Assembly: GCA_012064385.1 (NCBI GenBank)
Contig: QRDG01000395.1
Span: 2,428,549-2,492,548 of the forward strand
Source of the DNA: Puccinellia tenuiflora
Taxonomy: Eukaryota; Streptophyta; Magnoliopsida; Poales; Poaceae
DNA length: 64,000 nucleotides
Direction of reading: 5' to 3'
Under the pieces are notes generated by a model that saw nothing but the letters and a program-made list of their open reading frames with translations, was not told the DNA's origin and did not search any database. The position numbers and the translations under genes were made by a program. Every line of letters starts with the position of its first letter. Positions within the stretch are counted from its first letter, which is position 1. Positions 1-11,980 of the stretch are shown piece after piece.

Positions 1-1490
1 ATTCAAGAATATTAAATTTTGTCAGGTTACAAAATAATATTCATGATTTACTTGTCATGTTTGAGAAACAAGACATACCTACGAAGCTACAAAGAGATAG
101 AAGCCTTAAAATACAAAAGTAATTGTTGCTTGATTTTGTGAAAAGGATGTTTTGCATATTTATTCCTCAAAAGGGTTTTGTAGAGAATAAATAAAACTTA
201 AAGCTAGCAAAGTACTAGCGTTTCGTATATGAGTTCTCGAATTTTAAAAGTTAAATAAGAATTTTGGAGGTGTCCAAAATATCGAGAAAGTGCATAAGAA
301 ACTGAGTGGGATCTAATTATAATATGTGGTGACATATTTTAAGTTAGAGCAGAAAACTATTTTTTCAAGATCAAAATATGTGGTGACATATGTTTGAGTG
401 GGAGCTAGTTAAATCATTGTCAAATATAAGGATAACATATTTCTAAGTGGGAGCCAATGTGGCTTCACAATTTAATATGTGTATGGTGTATATTTGAGTG
501 GGAGTTTACAACATATTGTTTGAGTGAAATAGAGATTTCATAATTGTTGTAAATAAGTCAGGAACAACGTATAACTTTTGTAGTTAGTTTGAACGTCAAA
601 TATCCATGGAGATGGATGTATCTATGGTGGATAGATATGTTTGATAAGCATTATGTCAGGATGTTTAACCTAAGTAAGATTTTGAAGGGGTTCAAATAAA
701 ACAAGAGAAGAAAGGTTCATCTGCTTGTGAGAAATAGGTGAAACATTGAGTTGATAACTCAGTACAAAAATGATGGTTGGAGGATATGTTGGTATTCGCT
801 ATGAATGGTTCATAGGTCTAAACATATAAAAACCATGTGTTTGTATTTGACAATATGTGACCCAAGTTCTTGGTTAGAAGAACATGTTAAGTGAGGAGTC
901 ATTTTATGAAGTTGAGATAATAGAATCTAGAGATTGGTAGACTTGGTTGAAGTCATAAAACCAAATTAGATTGGAAATCTCATAAAGGAAGAAGCGCAGC
1001 GAAAGCATGATCGAAAAATATCGAAGTGACTTGAATGCACTGTCGATTTGTGAGTCTACAACATATAGGAGTATATGATTAATTCAAGGATTAAAAGATA
1101 TAATATTTTGGTTTGATAAATTTTGTTTCAAGATTGAGTGAGTTCCGGGTGCACATGCTATGTGAAAGTTCTTTTGACTGATCATACGTCATGTAGGCAT
1201 AAAAGGGAAATGAAAGTCTCACTCTGTAACCAAATATATTATATTCATCATATGATGATGAGGTTTATCATGTGATGATAAAGTTTATCATGTGATGATA
1301 AAGTAATGTCAAAGGCGGTGATGTTAACGTTTTGCAAAGAACATAGAGAACTGTATAGTACAGAACACAGACAGAACCTCTTCCGCGAGCAAACATGATC
1401 AGCACTGAGACTCCATGAGTGTTGGACACCATGAGTGTTGGATCGGGAAAAATGTAAACTAGATTATTGACTCTAGTGCAAGTGGGAGAC
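1..1490 (+). mobile_element. 3' internal end of an Angela/BARE-1-like Copia element
   Basis: AT-rich sequence with no usable reading frame. It runs into a purine tract (1481-1490) directly followed by an LTR that starts TGTTGGGAATATGCCC, the hallmark of the BARE-1/Angela/WIS group of Triticeae Copia elements. The motif gtgggag recurs many times (for example near 380, 440 and 500). By position this should be the decayed end of the RT/RNase H region plus 3' untranslated sequence, but no RT or RNase H motif is readable, so this is inference. Confidence 0.7.
1243..1303 (+). repeat. 20-bp tandem repeat, each unit an imperfect palindrome
   Basis: Two identical units tttatcatgtgatgataaag lie head to tail at 1264-1283 and 1284-1303. 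A diverged third unit (attcatcatatgatgatgagg) precedes them. Each unit is nearly self-complementary (tttatcat...gatgataaa). The array lies in the 3' untranslated part of the Copia element about 190 bp before the LTR. Confidence 0.85.
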
Positions 1491-3307
1491 TGTTGGGAAT
1501 ATGCCCTAGAGGCAATAATAAAATGGTTTATTAGCATATTCATTTTTATGATAATAGTTTATTATCCATGCTATAATTGTATTAATTGGAAACATAATAC
1601 ATGTGTGGAATATAAACAACCAGTTGTCCCTAGTAAGCCTCTACCGGACTAGTTCGTTAGTCAAGAGATGGTTAGAGTTTCCTAAACATGGACTTGTTAT
1701 AGTCCCTTGATAACGGAGTCATATCATTAGGAGTAATGATGTGATGGACAAGACCCGATAATAAAGAGTTGCAATTGATCGTGTCACATAGTTTCGTTGC
1801 CAACACTTTTAGTATGCCAAGTATAGTTTCCTTAGACCATGAGATTATGTCACTCCCGTTTACCGGAGGAATGCTTCGTGGACATCAAACGTCACTTCGT
1901 AACTAGGTGATTATAAAGGTGGCTTTCAGGTATCTCAGATGGTATTGTTGGGTGACATGAATCAAGAGTAGGATTTGTCCTTCCTTGTGACGGAAAAGAT
2001 ATCTCTGGGCCTCTCGGTAATATAGCATCAGAAAGGTTGCAACCATGTGATTAAGTGTTAATCACGGATATCCTATATTATAGACGAGTAAAGAGAATTT
2101 GCCAGGTAACGAGATGAAACTAGATATGGACATATCGAAGATCGAATCTCGGGCAAATTAAATATCGGTGAGACAAAGAGAATCGTTTACAAGATTAAGA
2201 ATCTTCGGCATCGTGGTTCAATCGATAAAGAACTTCATTGAATATGTAGGAGTCATTATGGGCATCCCGGTCCCGCTGTTGATTATTGATATGATCATGT
2301 CTGCATGTTCTCGAACCCGTAGGGTCACACACTTAACGCTCCGATGTAGCTAGGGTTAGCGATGAGATAATTGATGGTATGTACGAATAGTAATTCGGAG
2401 TCTCGGATGGGATCCTAGACGTCACAAGGAGTTCCGGAAGAGTCCGGAGAATAAGATTCATATAAGGAAAGTGGTTTCCGGAGGTTTCGAACAGGTTCTG
2501 GAATATTTCGGCAGTGTACCGGAATTTTCTGGAAGGTTCTAGAGGGGTCTAGAAGTGGGGCCCAAAGGTGTTTGGAGCCCACATGGAATAAAGGGGTGAT
2601 GGGCTGCCCTAATGGGTCAGCCGCACTAGCCCTGAGGAGGCCCATGCGGGCTGGGCCTAAAGAGGGCAAACCCTAGAAGGGGGTGCCTTGGGGGGCAAGC
2701 CGCCCCATAGGCAGCCGGCCCTAATAGGGATTAGGGCACCTCCCTTGGCCGGTCCCTCCACCTATAAAAGGAGGGGTAGGGGTGCGGCACAAGGGGACCA
2801 AGCCTTGGCCGCCCCATGTCCTAGCCGCACCCCCTCCACCTCCTACCCTGCCGCGCCACCCCTCCCTTGAAGGGCTGCCGCACCACCTCCCTCTACTCCT
2901 CTTCCTCTTGCTTGGCTTGGCGAAGCCCCGCTCATGGGAGATCTCCACCATCAATGCCACCACAACCGTCGTGGTGCCGAGATCTATCTAGCCACATCCT
3001 CCTCGCTTGCGGGATCAAGGAGAGGACGTCTACATCCAGCTGTACGTGTGGATACCACGGAGGTGCTGCTCTTGCGGCACTTCATCGGATTGGATCGCGT
3101 GGATAATACATCTCCTCGCGACTAGATGCATCTAGTTGCGGGGATCGACCAGCCAACCCCTGCACCGACAAAACGCGTTTGTTCGATCTTCAAGGGTAAG
3201 AGATTGGGTCTCCACTTCGCTACCTTCGTCTAATAGATCTAGATCGTGTGGTTTCTTCCGCTTGTTGCGTAGGAAAATTTTTTGTTTTCTATGCTGCGAC
3301 CCCTTCA
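1491..3307 (+). mobile_element. 3' LTR of the Angela/BARE-1-like Copia element
   Basis: About 1.8 kb, the usual LTR length for BARE-1/Angela. It starts TGTTGGGAATATGCCCTAG right after the purine tract and carries a TATA box at 2761. The end (taggaaaattttttgttttc then tatgctgcgacccc) matches the family's usual end, but the last bases are ttca instead of the expected ccaaca, or the LTR is cut at about 3303 where a Gypsy LTR remnant begins. No target-site duplication can be tested because the 5' half of the element lies outside the window. Confidence 0.85.
2761..2770 (+). promoter_or_regulatory. TATA box of the Copia LTR
   Basis: cctataaaag in a GC-rich context, placed in the second half of the LTR as in BARE-1 type LTRs. 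Transcription would start roughly 30 bp downstream. Confidence 0.6.
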
Positions 3308-4351
3308 AAACCGACTATAAAAATAGTCCCCCGAGGAGTTTCGGGGGGAGGCGGCGGAGAAACACAAAACCACAAAACAGAGAGTCAGAAGGCTGCCGCC
3401 GGAGAAGATCGGAGGGGGGAAACGCTGTCGGAATCACCTCCGGAGGGCTCCACCCCTCCGGCGTGTTCATCATCAACATCTACAGCAAGATCATCTCTAT
3501 CTCTCCACTGTAAACTCTTGGCAAACATGATGTATGATGCAATATACTATTCCCTTGATCTATTGTGTCTCCCCATCTATATTTGACAAGTGATTGGTTC
3601 ATGGCAATAGTGAAATTGTTCGTTTTTGGTTGAATACAAGTTTTGTTATCTTTTATGATTGTCTTTATGTACAATATATGAGTGCACGCATATGTTGGGG
3701 AATGCATGTAAGGTGATCACCGGTAATGTAATGGAGTGAGGGAGACTTGGGAGGACATGTAAACCTGAGACCGAGTCATGAAGTTACTTTATTGGGGGAT
3801 ATACATAGGGCACCTTAGAACTTAAGGCTATGATGGGACTTTTATGTCTTAATAAATCTTGTGCAGTCATTTACTTGGCCATAAGAACCATCATAAGGGG
3901 TTTTAGTTCATTCACTTGGCTACACCTATTTATGGCTCCTTCCTAGAAGAAACAGTTAAGACTGAAACATGTGCTTCACTAATTGTGACAACCGCACGAA
4001 TGAAATAACAATTGCTAGAACATTTGCTCCCTTGAGATATTTGCTACTTGAGATATTTTCTACTTGCTACTTTGAGAAACTTGCTTGAGAAAACTGCTGA
4101 GAGAAACTTGCTGTAAGAAACTTGCGTTCGAAGCTTGATTGAGAACTTGTTACTAGATAAACCCATTCCACATCACTTGCTTTAATTAGTTAGTTCCTTT
4201 CATATTTCAACTTATTGCCTTGAACAAACGGCCATATAAGAGGGTTATAAGGCTTTAGAGAATAGATAGTTTACCTTTAGCTCCTTGTGGGTTCGACACT
4301 CAAATACTTATCGAATTGTGCTACAGTGATTCCTTGCTCTTGGGATTGTCA
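3308..4351 (+). mobile_element. 5'-truncated LTR of a Sabrina/WHAM-like Gypsy element
   Basis: The LTR has lost its U3. The remnant opens with what looks like its TATA box (ctataaaaa at 3313-3321), passes a GC-rich leader, and ends ...gggattgtca at 4351. The spacer agtacttttc and a primer-binding site follow. The end arrangement (CA, ten-base spacer, tggcg) is the same as in the minus-strand element near 28960. The truncation abuts the Copia LTR at about 3307. Confidence 0.7.
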
Positions 4352-4361
4352 AGTACTTTTC

Positions 4362-4378
4362 TGGCGTCGTTGCCGGGG
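4362..4378 (+). other. Primer-binding site, Sabrina-type
   Basis: tggcgtcgttgccgggg, one base different from the common grass Gypsy primer-binding site TGGCGCCGTTGCCGGGG. It is complementary to a tRNA 3' end and primes minus-strand DNA synthesis. Confidence 0.75.
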
Positions 4379-4445
4379 TGCGTTGTGCCAAGCTTTTATT
4401 CTTGTTTGCATTGCATACTAACATATAAATCTAAAACACAAAAAA

Positions 4446-5057
4446 ATGGAAAACAACCAAACAATTATAGATTTGTATAATATCTATCTTGAGTTAGGAC
4501 ATGAAGTGTTTGAGGAGAAAATTAGATTTTATTTGCATAACAATCATGTTTGTGGTAGTACTAATTCTTTGAACACCTTTATTGCTAATGCTAAGAAAAA
4601 CCATAAGCTTGGGGAAGTTTTTTTTGATGAATATGATATTTTTTGTCCCCCAAGTTTGGAAGAGAAAATTTATTTTGATGATACTATGTCTCCCATTTAT
4701 GATGATTACAATGATGTATATGATATTTTTAGTCCACCTACTATTGAGGATGAAAGTGATTTAATTGAGTTTGATGATCCATTATGCTCATTAGATGATA
4801 AGTCTTTATGTGGTGATTTTATTCAAAACTATGTGGTTATGTTTAACTTTAATGCTTGCAACTATTATGAGAGAGGAAGAGATAAGAATCCCCTTTATGT
4901 TTCTATGTTATTTAAAATGCAAGATATTGATTATTATATGCATTGGTTACCTCAAATTTGTTGTTATTTATTCATATATAAAATTCCAATGCATAGGAAG
5001 AGAGTTAGACTTAAAGTAAATTGTTTAATATTCTGTTGTGTGTTCCCTATGCTTTAA
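4446..5057 (+). CDS. Acidic 203-aa protein of a Sabrina/WHAM-like element, function unknown
   Basis: An intact ATG-initiated frame starts 67 bp after the primer-binding site, where gag would be expected. The ATG follows an A7 run and is the first in the leader. The protein is rich in Asp, Glu, Tyr and Phe and contains a duplicated segment around residues 63-105, in which E/V-Y-D-I-F-x-P-P recurs and is followed by acidic residues. The C-terminus turns hydrophobic and basic (about 160-203) and may be read-through of decayed sequence. No zinc knuckle, protease, RT or integrase motif is visible, so it is not a standard Gag-Pol. Related ORFs are known in Triticeae Sabrina-like elements without a proven role. 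Local A+T richness matches the flanking element. Confidence 0.5.
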   Translation: MENNQTIIDLYNIYLELGHEVFEEKIRFYLHNNHVCGSTNSLNTFIANAKKNHKLGEVFFDEYDIFCPPSLEEKIYFDDTMSPIYDDYNDVYDIFSPPTIEDESDLIEFDDPLCSLDDKSLCGDFIQNYVVMFNFNACNYYERGRDKNPLYVSMLFKMQDIDYYMHWLPQICCYLFIYKIPMHRKRVRLKVNCLIFCCVFPML

Positions 5058-6145
5058 TTTCCTATTCGGTTTGAGCACACCTTTATATCTTTACAACATG
5101 TAAAATATCTTTACCTATTGTTTGGTGACAATTAGTTTAAGATTTTCATTTTATATAAAATTTGGGAAAGTAAATGAGAAGGATGAGTAATGGAGAAGTT
5201 GGGGTCGACCTTGAACATGTGTTGTTCATGCCAATGGAACCGTTGCAAAGTCTCTATCATTAAAACTTTTCCCAAAGCTAAAACCAAATAAAAAGAGTGT
5301 TTATGTTGTATATATTTGCTTCTCCTTTTGCCTTTTTGCTAAATCAAAAACAACAAAAATATTTTCCTTCTTCTTTGATTGTTTCTCTTGATTCTTGCTT
5401 GGTTCTTTGTGTTTATTTTTGATTTTTATCTTCAGCTTAAGTTTTGGATTTTTGAGTCAAGGTGCTTGTTTACTACTGTAACATCACCTTTGTATCTATT
5501 TTTCATCTTAATGGCAAGAATAACCTCTTTTGAGAGGTAGGATTAAACAATAGCGATTTGCTGTCCACAAAACAGATTCCTGAGCTTCACTGCAAAACAT
5601 GTATAAAATCACAGAAGAGGAATTTTGACTTGATATTTTACGACAGAAATATTCAGTCATTAATACACATTTCATTAGTTCAAAGTTTTCTGATTTGAGC
5701 AACGTAAGTGCCTCAGAAAATTCACTCTTTACGAGCTGTCCAGTTTTTGACAGATTCTGTCTTTATTTTGCATTACTCTCATTACTTGTGTTTTGTGTGG
5801 TTCTATTGATCAAAGAGCAATACACAACCATAGTAATATTAGCTAATGTGTAGAATCAACTCATGATATGTCTTTGCTGTACCTATGAGGATTTCATTTA
5901 TGGAGACACTAACCCCTCTAATCAAGTTTTATGATGAGTTTTGTGTGAAGAGAACTTTCAAGTGGAAGAGTTGAGGGTGATGAATAAATATCACGACGGA
6001 CAAACACTCAAGCTTGGAGATGTTATCCCTAGGCTCACCCTACATATATCAAATAAGTACAAGAATTCAAGCTTGGGGATGCCAAGCCACCTCACTCCAA
6101 CCATCTTGATACCAAGTAAGAAGCCTAGCTACATGGCTATAAAAA
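5058..6145 (+). mobile_element. Non-coding internal part of the Sabrina/WHAM-like element
   Basis: AT-rich sequence with T-rich runs (5330-5480) and no credible coding frame. It includes the motif caagcttggggatgcc at 6068-6083, shared with the minus-strand Sabrina-like element at 20430-20500. The element is cut at about 6145, where the LTR of another element begins abruptly. Confidence 0.65.
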
Positions 6146-6486
6146 GCGCATTAATCCACTTGGGGTCGATGATGACGATCTTGATCTCCTCAAGACGAAT
6201 CACCTTTCTTGATTGCGCTTCACTTGGTGAAGATTCACATGATGCTCCCCCATACACCAATATGGGAAAGGCACTCTTCGGCATATCTTTACTTGGACTT
6301 GAGTGTTGATCAACCGCACCTAGCCTTGATCAACATATAATCTTCTTCCCTTAGCCCTGACTCCAACAAATGGAGATCAAGCAATGCTTATGGACACACC
6401 TACAAATATAGATCAATACAAACATTAGTCCATAGAGATTGTCATTAATTACCAAAACCACACGTGGGGGCAACCATGCACTTTCA
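6146..6486 (-). mobile_element. 3' LTR (truncated) of Copia element Z
   Basis: Closely similar to 14609-14951. On the minus strand it starts TGAAAGTGCATGGTTGCCC at 6486, immediately after a purine tract aaaatgggggaga. That LTR start and the nearby repeated tracts of the kind gccaatgggggagaa recall Sirevirus-type grass Copia elements. Similarity to the partner LTR stops at about 6146, so the LTR's 3' end is missing. Confidence 0.7.
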
Positions 6487-9400
6487 ATCTCCCCCATTTT
6501 GGTAATTGATGACAATCCCTTTTTAAAAGGGTTTATTTAATGAATAAAGCATCCTTAAAAGACAAACAAGCAAGGATGCAAGCGCATTAAAGGCAAATGC
6601 AACAAAAGCATAAGACCCAAATTCCCTTAAACCCTCTAAACTTCTCCCCCATTGGCATCGATGCCGAAATGGGAGGAAAATTTTAGAAAGCCAATATATT
6701 ATGAGTTCCTCCATAAAGTGTGCATTTCTCAAGATATGAGTGAAATCAAATGCACATATCCAATGATGAATAATTAGAGGAAATCAAACTATATTGAGGA
6801 TCCAAGGATTGCAAAAAGATAAAATCATTCTAAACATCTCCACCAAGGAGAAAAGCAATCGAGAATATTCAAAACAAGTGTTCTAAATAAAAATTAAGAA
6901 GCTCCCCAATGTTCATGCACTATTGAGGAGTGCACAAATATGGAATCCTCACTCCCCAAAATCATCTAGAACACGCAACAAGTGCAAGTGTGCATAAAGC
7001 AAAAGCAAAACATAGCACTTGCACCAAAGATATGGTTGAGCCATAAGAAGATACCAATTTTTAAAGATTCAAACATAAGATAGGCCCAACCAATATACAA
7101 AGATCTTTAGAAAGTAGGTTCACAGGCTTAGGGATACCAATTGGAAACTAAAACCAATTGAAAATGCCAAAAGCTAGTGAAAGCATTTAACCAATAAAAT
7201 TCAACATGCTCACCATGGTAAGCATGAGGTAAAAGATCCTCAACAAATACATGAGTGTGCAAAGATGCAAATAAAATTAAGATAGGCACTCATGAAACAA
7301 ATTTGGAGCCACCAAAGAATTATAGATAAGAAACAAGGTAGCTCAAAAGAAATAGGATACCAACTAAAAGGTGACCTCTCTCATATGTATAGGTTTCTAA
7401 GTAGACAAATCATTGATGATATATATCCACAAAGAAACTTGCACATATGAAATGGTTGATGAAGGGGAGACCACGGTATCCAAAAGGGAAGTCATGAATA
7501 TACAAAAGATATTATTGCTTAAAAGCATAGCACATAGCTCAAATTTATCTTATTCTGTATAAATGAACTTCAAAAAAATCAAAGACATCACACATATCAC
7601 TAAGGGAACAAGAGATAGTGGAGATGCTTTGAGATAGGCAACAAGTATCACAACTAAATAAAACCAATTGAAGAAGGGTTTTTGCAATTTCATCACAAGT
7701 ATCACAAAGATATATCAAGTGAAGGAAAAAAGCCAAAACCACAACAATTGCACATAAACGCTTTCATGCCAAGAAGCAACCTACACAAGGTTGATACTAG
7801 AAAAGTATGCATGAGATAGATACTTTACCGAGATACATTGACGATGAAGATGATGAGAGTTTGTTTATCATCAAAGCTTGACTCTTATAATCACATGGTG
7901 AGAGCACCTTCTTTATGGATGAGGCAAGCATCCAATGCATCTTCATTGTACCTAAAACAAAATTAGAGTACAAAATGGTTCCCAAACTCATTGGGTTCCA
8001 TAGTAGTTAGATAAACTACAATATATAGGAAACACTCCACATAAATATGTGCATATAGATATGAAACTGAATTTCATGCACATCTTAGCCGATTTAGGAT
8101 TCGGTGGAGTATCCCCTATATATTGGAACTAGAAAGACTAGCATGCCGTAAAATATATATACTAGTAAATATGACTGCATAGACTTACAAGAACCAAACG
8201 AGATACAATTTGGACAAAAACACCAAGTAAACCAAGAGGAGAGCACACCAAAGTGTGACACAAAAGGTTGTCCAAATTATATCAAAATCCAAATCAACAC
8301 ATGATTGAGGAAAAAATCAAGTCAACATATGATTGATTCCAACACACATCAACACATGAAGTGTGATATCAAAATGAATCAAATCAAACAACACATGAGA
8401 GATAAGACACCAATTGAAAATACGATACCAACTAGGAGCAAAGATAGCAAAAGAAAGATGATACTCGACCGAAATCAAGTAAAGTAAAATAAAGCAATAA
8501 GGTATCAAAACTCCCACAATAAATATCAATTGAAACAAATATCTATGTAGGAGATATTAAATTCCAATTAACACCAATTGAAGGTACCAACACATAAGAT
8601 AAAGAATCAAATGCCAATTGAAAGGATCAAATATTGATAGATAGAATAGTGTTCTAAATAAAAAGGAATGCTCCCCCAAGACTAATGCATTATCTTAGAT
8701 ATTTGCTTTTGAATACAAAATGCACACAGAAGGGATTATTACTCTCCATATTTTATTTACAACACTAAACACTACCAATTGAAAATTAGGATCCATGCAA
8801 GAGGCAAGGAAGGCAATAAATAAGGCAATTCAACGCAAGAACCAATGTGAAGATGGTCTACAAAATCCACCACAATTACTAGTATCACTTCTCATGGACA
8901 AGGAGTATATAGAGATATTTCTCGGTGGTATATATGAATGATGTTCAAGACCATCTTCACCGCAAACAAGCATATGGCAAGAAATAAGAAATAAAACATA
9001 AGAAATATGAAATATGAAATATGGTGTTTTATTTCGAAAAAGGTTTGTTGGTAGTTTCAACTATTCGAACCAACTGGCAAAGCCATGGTTAGAATAAAAT
9101 GAAACAAATGGTTTCTCACATAATATATGGAAATGGATATTAGAGCAAACCACACCAAGCAAACTCACGCAAACAAGAGCCAAAAGATAACCAAAAAGGA
9201 AATTGGAACTTGTTCGAGCCAACATGCCACATAGGAATAAGATAATTTATAATATCAACTCTAAGTGGCAAACCTCAAATGTTCACATTTTTATGAGATT
9301 GTAATATGCACATAGCTTATTAATCCCCCATAATGTGATAATTCATTTTAACTAAGCAAGAGGCAAATAAAACCAACTAGAGAAATTAATGGACATTGTA

Positions 9401-9502
9401 GAATTTGAATTTCTCATGAATATGACATACCACATAGTAACTAGATAATATTGAAATATCAATGCTAGGTGGTGTGCCACATGTACAAACATTTTGGGTT
9501 TG
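6487..9502 (-). mobile_element. 3' non-coding internal region of Copia element Z
   Basis: Three kilobases of A-rich sequence (T-rich on the element's own strand). On the minus strand several purine tracts of the type gggggaga recur (6487-6500, 6645-6660, 8670-8680). Short open frames occur on both strands, but none has recognisable protein content. Sireviruses typically carry long non-coding sequence and multiple polypurine tracts before the 3' LTR, which fits. The region is interrupted at 9503 by element X. Confidence 0.55.
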
Positions 9503-10481
9503 TGTCGCAATAGTGGAACATGGGGTTCCCCTGTTACGGTCAAAGTGGGTCCATCGCACATGGGCCCACCACGGAGGCACTCAAGGCCAAGGCACAAGAC
9601 TAGAAGATGGGCCCCCCATCTGCCCCACGGCGCCCCGACGCGCGCGACATCGACAACCAAGGCGAAGAACTCGGGGACCCTCCGGGGCCCCCTCAACCCG
9701 GAAGCAGGCATGGAGGTCCCGGGACCCCGACGCCCGGAAGGAGGCCAAGCTCACCCCCGGGAACCAACCTCCAATGCGCAAAGAAGATAAGCTTGCCATC
9801 CCTAGTTGGAAGCTCCTAGAAGACTTGGGCGCCAAGAAGATGGAGGCGCCAAAGCGGGCCAGAGGCGGAAAAGCTGTCAGCCTCTGTCCGCCCTCCCTGG
9901 AAAAGGTGGGCGACCTCACCTACCCCCTCTGAGAAGAATACTTGGATGAGAGGAGGCCACGTCGCCCCCTAAGAAGAACCCGGAGGGGTTTTTCCCGCCA
10001 AAACCCCTCCAGCCCCAAGGGTGCACCTGTGGTATCCCCTTAGCCTATAAAGGAAGACCGAGGCACCCAAGGGAAGAGAAGGTGACAAGGAGATCAAGTC
10101 ACAACAAGCTCGGAAGGGAGGCTAGGCTAGATAGCGCACAAGAGGAAGAGTAGCATAGGCGAGAGGTGATCTCCTCCGGGTCAGGATCTGCTCGTCTTCA
10201 ACCTCTAGCCAACACCTCCCGGGTTCTCACCCGCAACCACCATTGTAAAGCTACACCATGATACACCTCTCAATCCAGACATGCAGGGGTAGGGTTGTTA
10301 GCCTCTGGGCGGCCCGAACCTAGGTAAACTCCTTGTGTCTCTGTGATGCTTGCTAGTACGTAGATCTCGAGCATGGACGAAGCCTCCGGGCGGAAGACGT
10401 CACTCAGCCTCCTTCGCGCCCCATACCGACCTAAAAAGAGGGTATCCTTTACTCCCGGTGTCCGTGATCCAAGACATGACA
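9503..10481 (+). mobile_element. 5' LTR of Gypsy element X
   Basis: Starts TGTCGCAATAGTGGAACATG and ends gatccaagacatgaca, followed by a primer-binding site. It is nearly the same as the two LTRs of element Y (51020-51990 and 57476-58445), which fixes both boundaries. It carries a TATA box (cctataaagg near 10044). Length is 979 bp, against 971 and 970 bp in Y. Confidence 0.9.
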
Positions 10482-10483
10482 TC

Positions 10484-10502
10484 TGGCGCGCCAGGTAGGG
10501 GG
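10484..10502 (+). other. Primer-binding site of element X
   Basis: tggcgcgccaggtaggggg two bases after the LTR end, identical in position to tggcgtgccaggtaggagg in element Y. Confidence 0.75.
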
Positions 10503-10518
10503 CGCAAGTGCTGATTTC

Positions 10519-10644
10519 TTCCTCAAGTTCTTCATCGGCTTCGTGTTCTTCATCGAGATCTTCCTCAAGTTCTTCATCGGCTTCGTGTTCTTTGTCGAGA
10601 TCTTCCTCAAGTTCTTCATCGGCTTTGAGATCTTCGAGGAAGCC
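10519..10644 (+). repeat. 42-bp tandem repeat in the leader of X
   Basis: About three units of 42 bp built on ttcctcaagttcttcatcgg followed by cttcgtgttcttcatcgaga. Because 42 is divisible by three, every frame stays open through the array. One forward frame gives Ser-rich peptide, another Phe-rich peptide, and the reverse strand gives an acidic Glu/Asp-rich peptide. The same array occurs in Y. Confidence 0.9.
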
Positions 10645-10887
10645 TGCTTCGAGTTCCCCAGATCTTCTGGCAAGATCTTGGATCGTCACTTCGTCTTGTT
10701 TGACGTTGAGCTCTCCGGTTGAGGCAAGATTTGCCATGAGCTCCTCTTCTGTTTCGTCGAGATCGGGTGAACGGGCATGTCTTCGGCCAGCAAAGGCCAT
10801 GTCTGGCACTCGGGAGGTCCGTGGTGAGCCGTCGCAGCAGTCATCGCGAAGAAGATGGGGCTGGAAGAAGCGCTGGGCACAGCCTGA

Positions 10888-11460
10888 GTGCTTCTCTCCT
10901 ACCCGCCAGAGCAATGCAGGAGCGATCCCCGAGCGAGGGCCTGGATCGCAAGTTTGGAAAACCTGCTGGACTATGCTCACCACTGCCACGCTCCTACGAG
11001 TTATGCCCCGACCAACACCCAAGCAGCTGCCGCTCCGGCGCCAGCACCCCCGGAGGAGGAACGACAAGGGGATCCCCATGGCAAGAGGCCCATGGATCCC
11101 ACCCGCGAGGCCGTCAACCAGAGCTCCAATCCCAGGCGTCGCTCTCGCGAGGAGATGGAGGCCCAGGCGGATTCGCAGCCTGGTGCGACCGTCCTTGACC
11201 TCTATCGCCTAGAGCAAGGGCCTGAGGAACCATTGCGCCGATACGTCTGGAGGTTCCGAGGTGTCATCGTCCGCATTCCCCCGGCTGACCTGCATGAGAT
11301 CTCTGTTATCGCCATCTTCCACGCCAACGTCCGCAACCTGATGATGCGGGAGAGGCTAAGAACCCGCATGGTGGCCACTCTGGAAGACCTGTGGGCCATG
11401 GCTGATCAGTGTGCACGAGTCGAGGAGGCTGCTCCCTTCTCACCCCATGGGGTACGTTGA
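10888..11460 (+). pseudogene. Gag fragment of Gypsy element X (retrotrans_gag domain)
   Basis: The open frame from 10888 has its first ATG at 11092. The region around 11190-11440 encodes a typical C-terminal half of the plant Gypsy Gag core: a LYRLEQGPEEPLRRYVWRF segment, then a run ending LWAMADQCARVEEA, as in retrotrans_gag (PF03732). The start of the core and all of the zinc knuckle are missing, and no protease, RT or integrase follows. Gag would build the cytoplasmic virus-like particle. Here it is a truncated remnant. Confidence 0.65.
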
Positions 11461-11980
11461 AGCAAAGAGCTCGGTCCGCACGAGGTACCCGTGACGTCCG
11501 GAAGGGCACCCGGACGAGTTACCACTTGGGACTCCGTGTAATCAAAAATATAAGTTATCCTCGACCTGAACCCTCGTCATGTTGTGGCTATCTATTTTGC
11601 GGGAATAAAACTATGTTTGAAATCAGAAATGCGTCTTGTCCGTCGATTGAGCACCCCAGGGGGCTGGCTCTCCCGGGAGTACGAAGCGGTGAGAGACCTG
11701 GTGCTGCCCGGGAGGAGTACGAGCCGAGTGGGTGAGCGACCTTTCGGGAATCGGTAGGGCCTGTGGAGATGTGCCTGATCAGTCAGGATCTCACGGGTAA
11801 GCTTACATCTCGGAAGGATCTCTCAAAGACGTGGAGAAAAAGAAACATGATAAAGCCAAAACACCCGCAAATAGAATAGCATAAAAGTTTACTGAACAAT
11901 GCAGCATAAGTTATGATCGCATACAAAGACTGACGTAACGGTTTTCTGGGCACGAGGTGCTCGAATGGTGTGCAGGGAGC
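11461..11980 (+). mobile_element. Non-coding spacer of element X
   Basis: GC-rich sequence between the gag remnant and the end of the antisense gene. No coding frame or structural repeat is evident. It corresponds in position to 53093-53841 in element Y. Confidence 0.55.

Noticed and set aside
5941..6309. 122-codon plus-strand frame
   Set aside because: It spans the junction between the Sabrina-like element and the Z LTR, so it is a chance fusion.
10270..11079. 269-codon minus-strand frame with Glu/Asp repeats
   Set aside because: It runs across the LTR end, primer-binding site and the 42-bp repeats of X, so it is the reverse shadow of a structural region.
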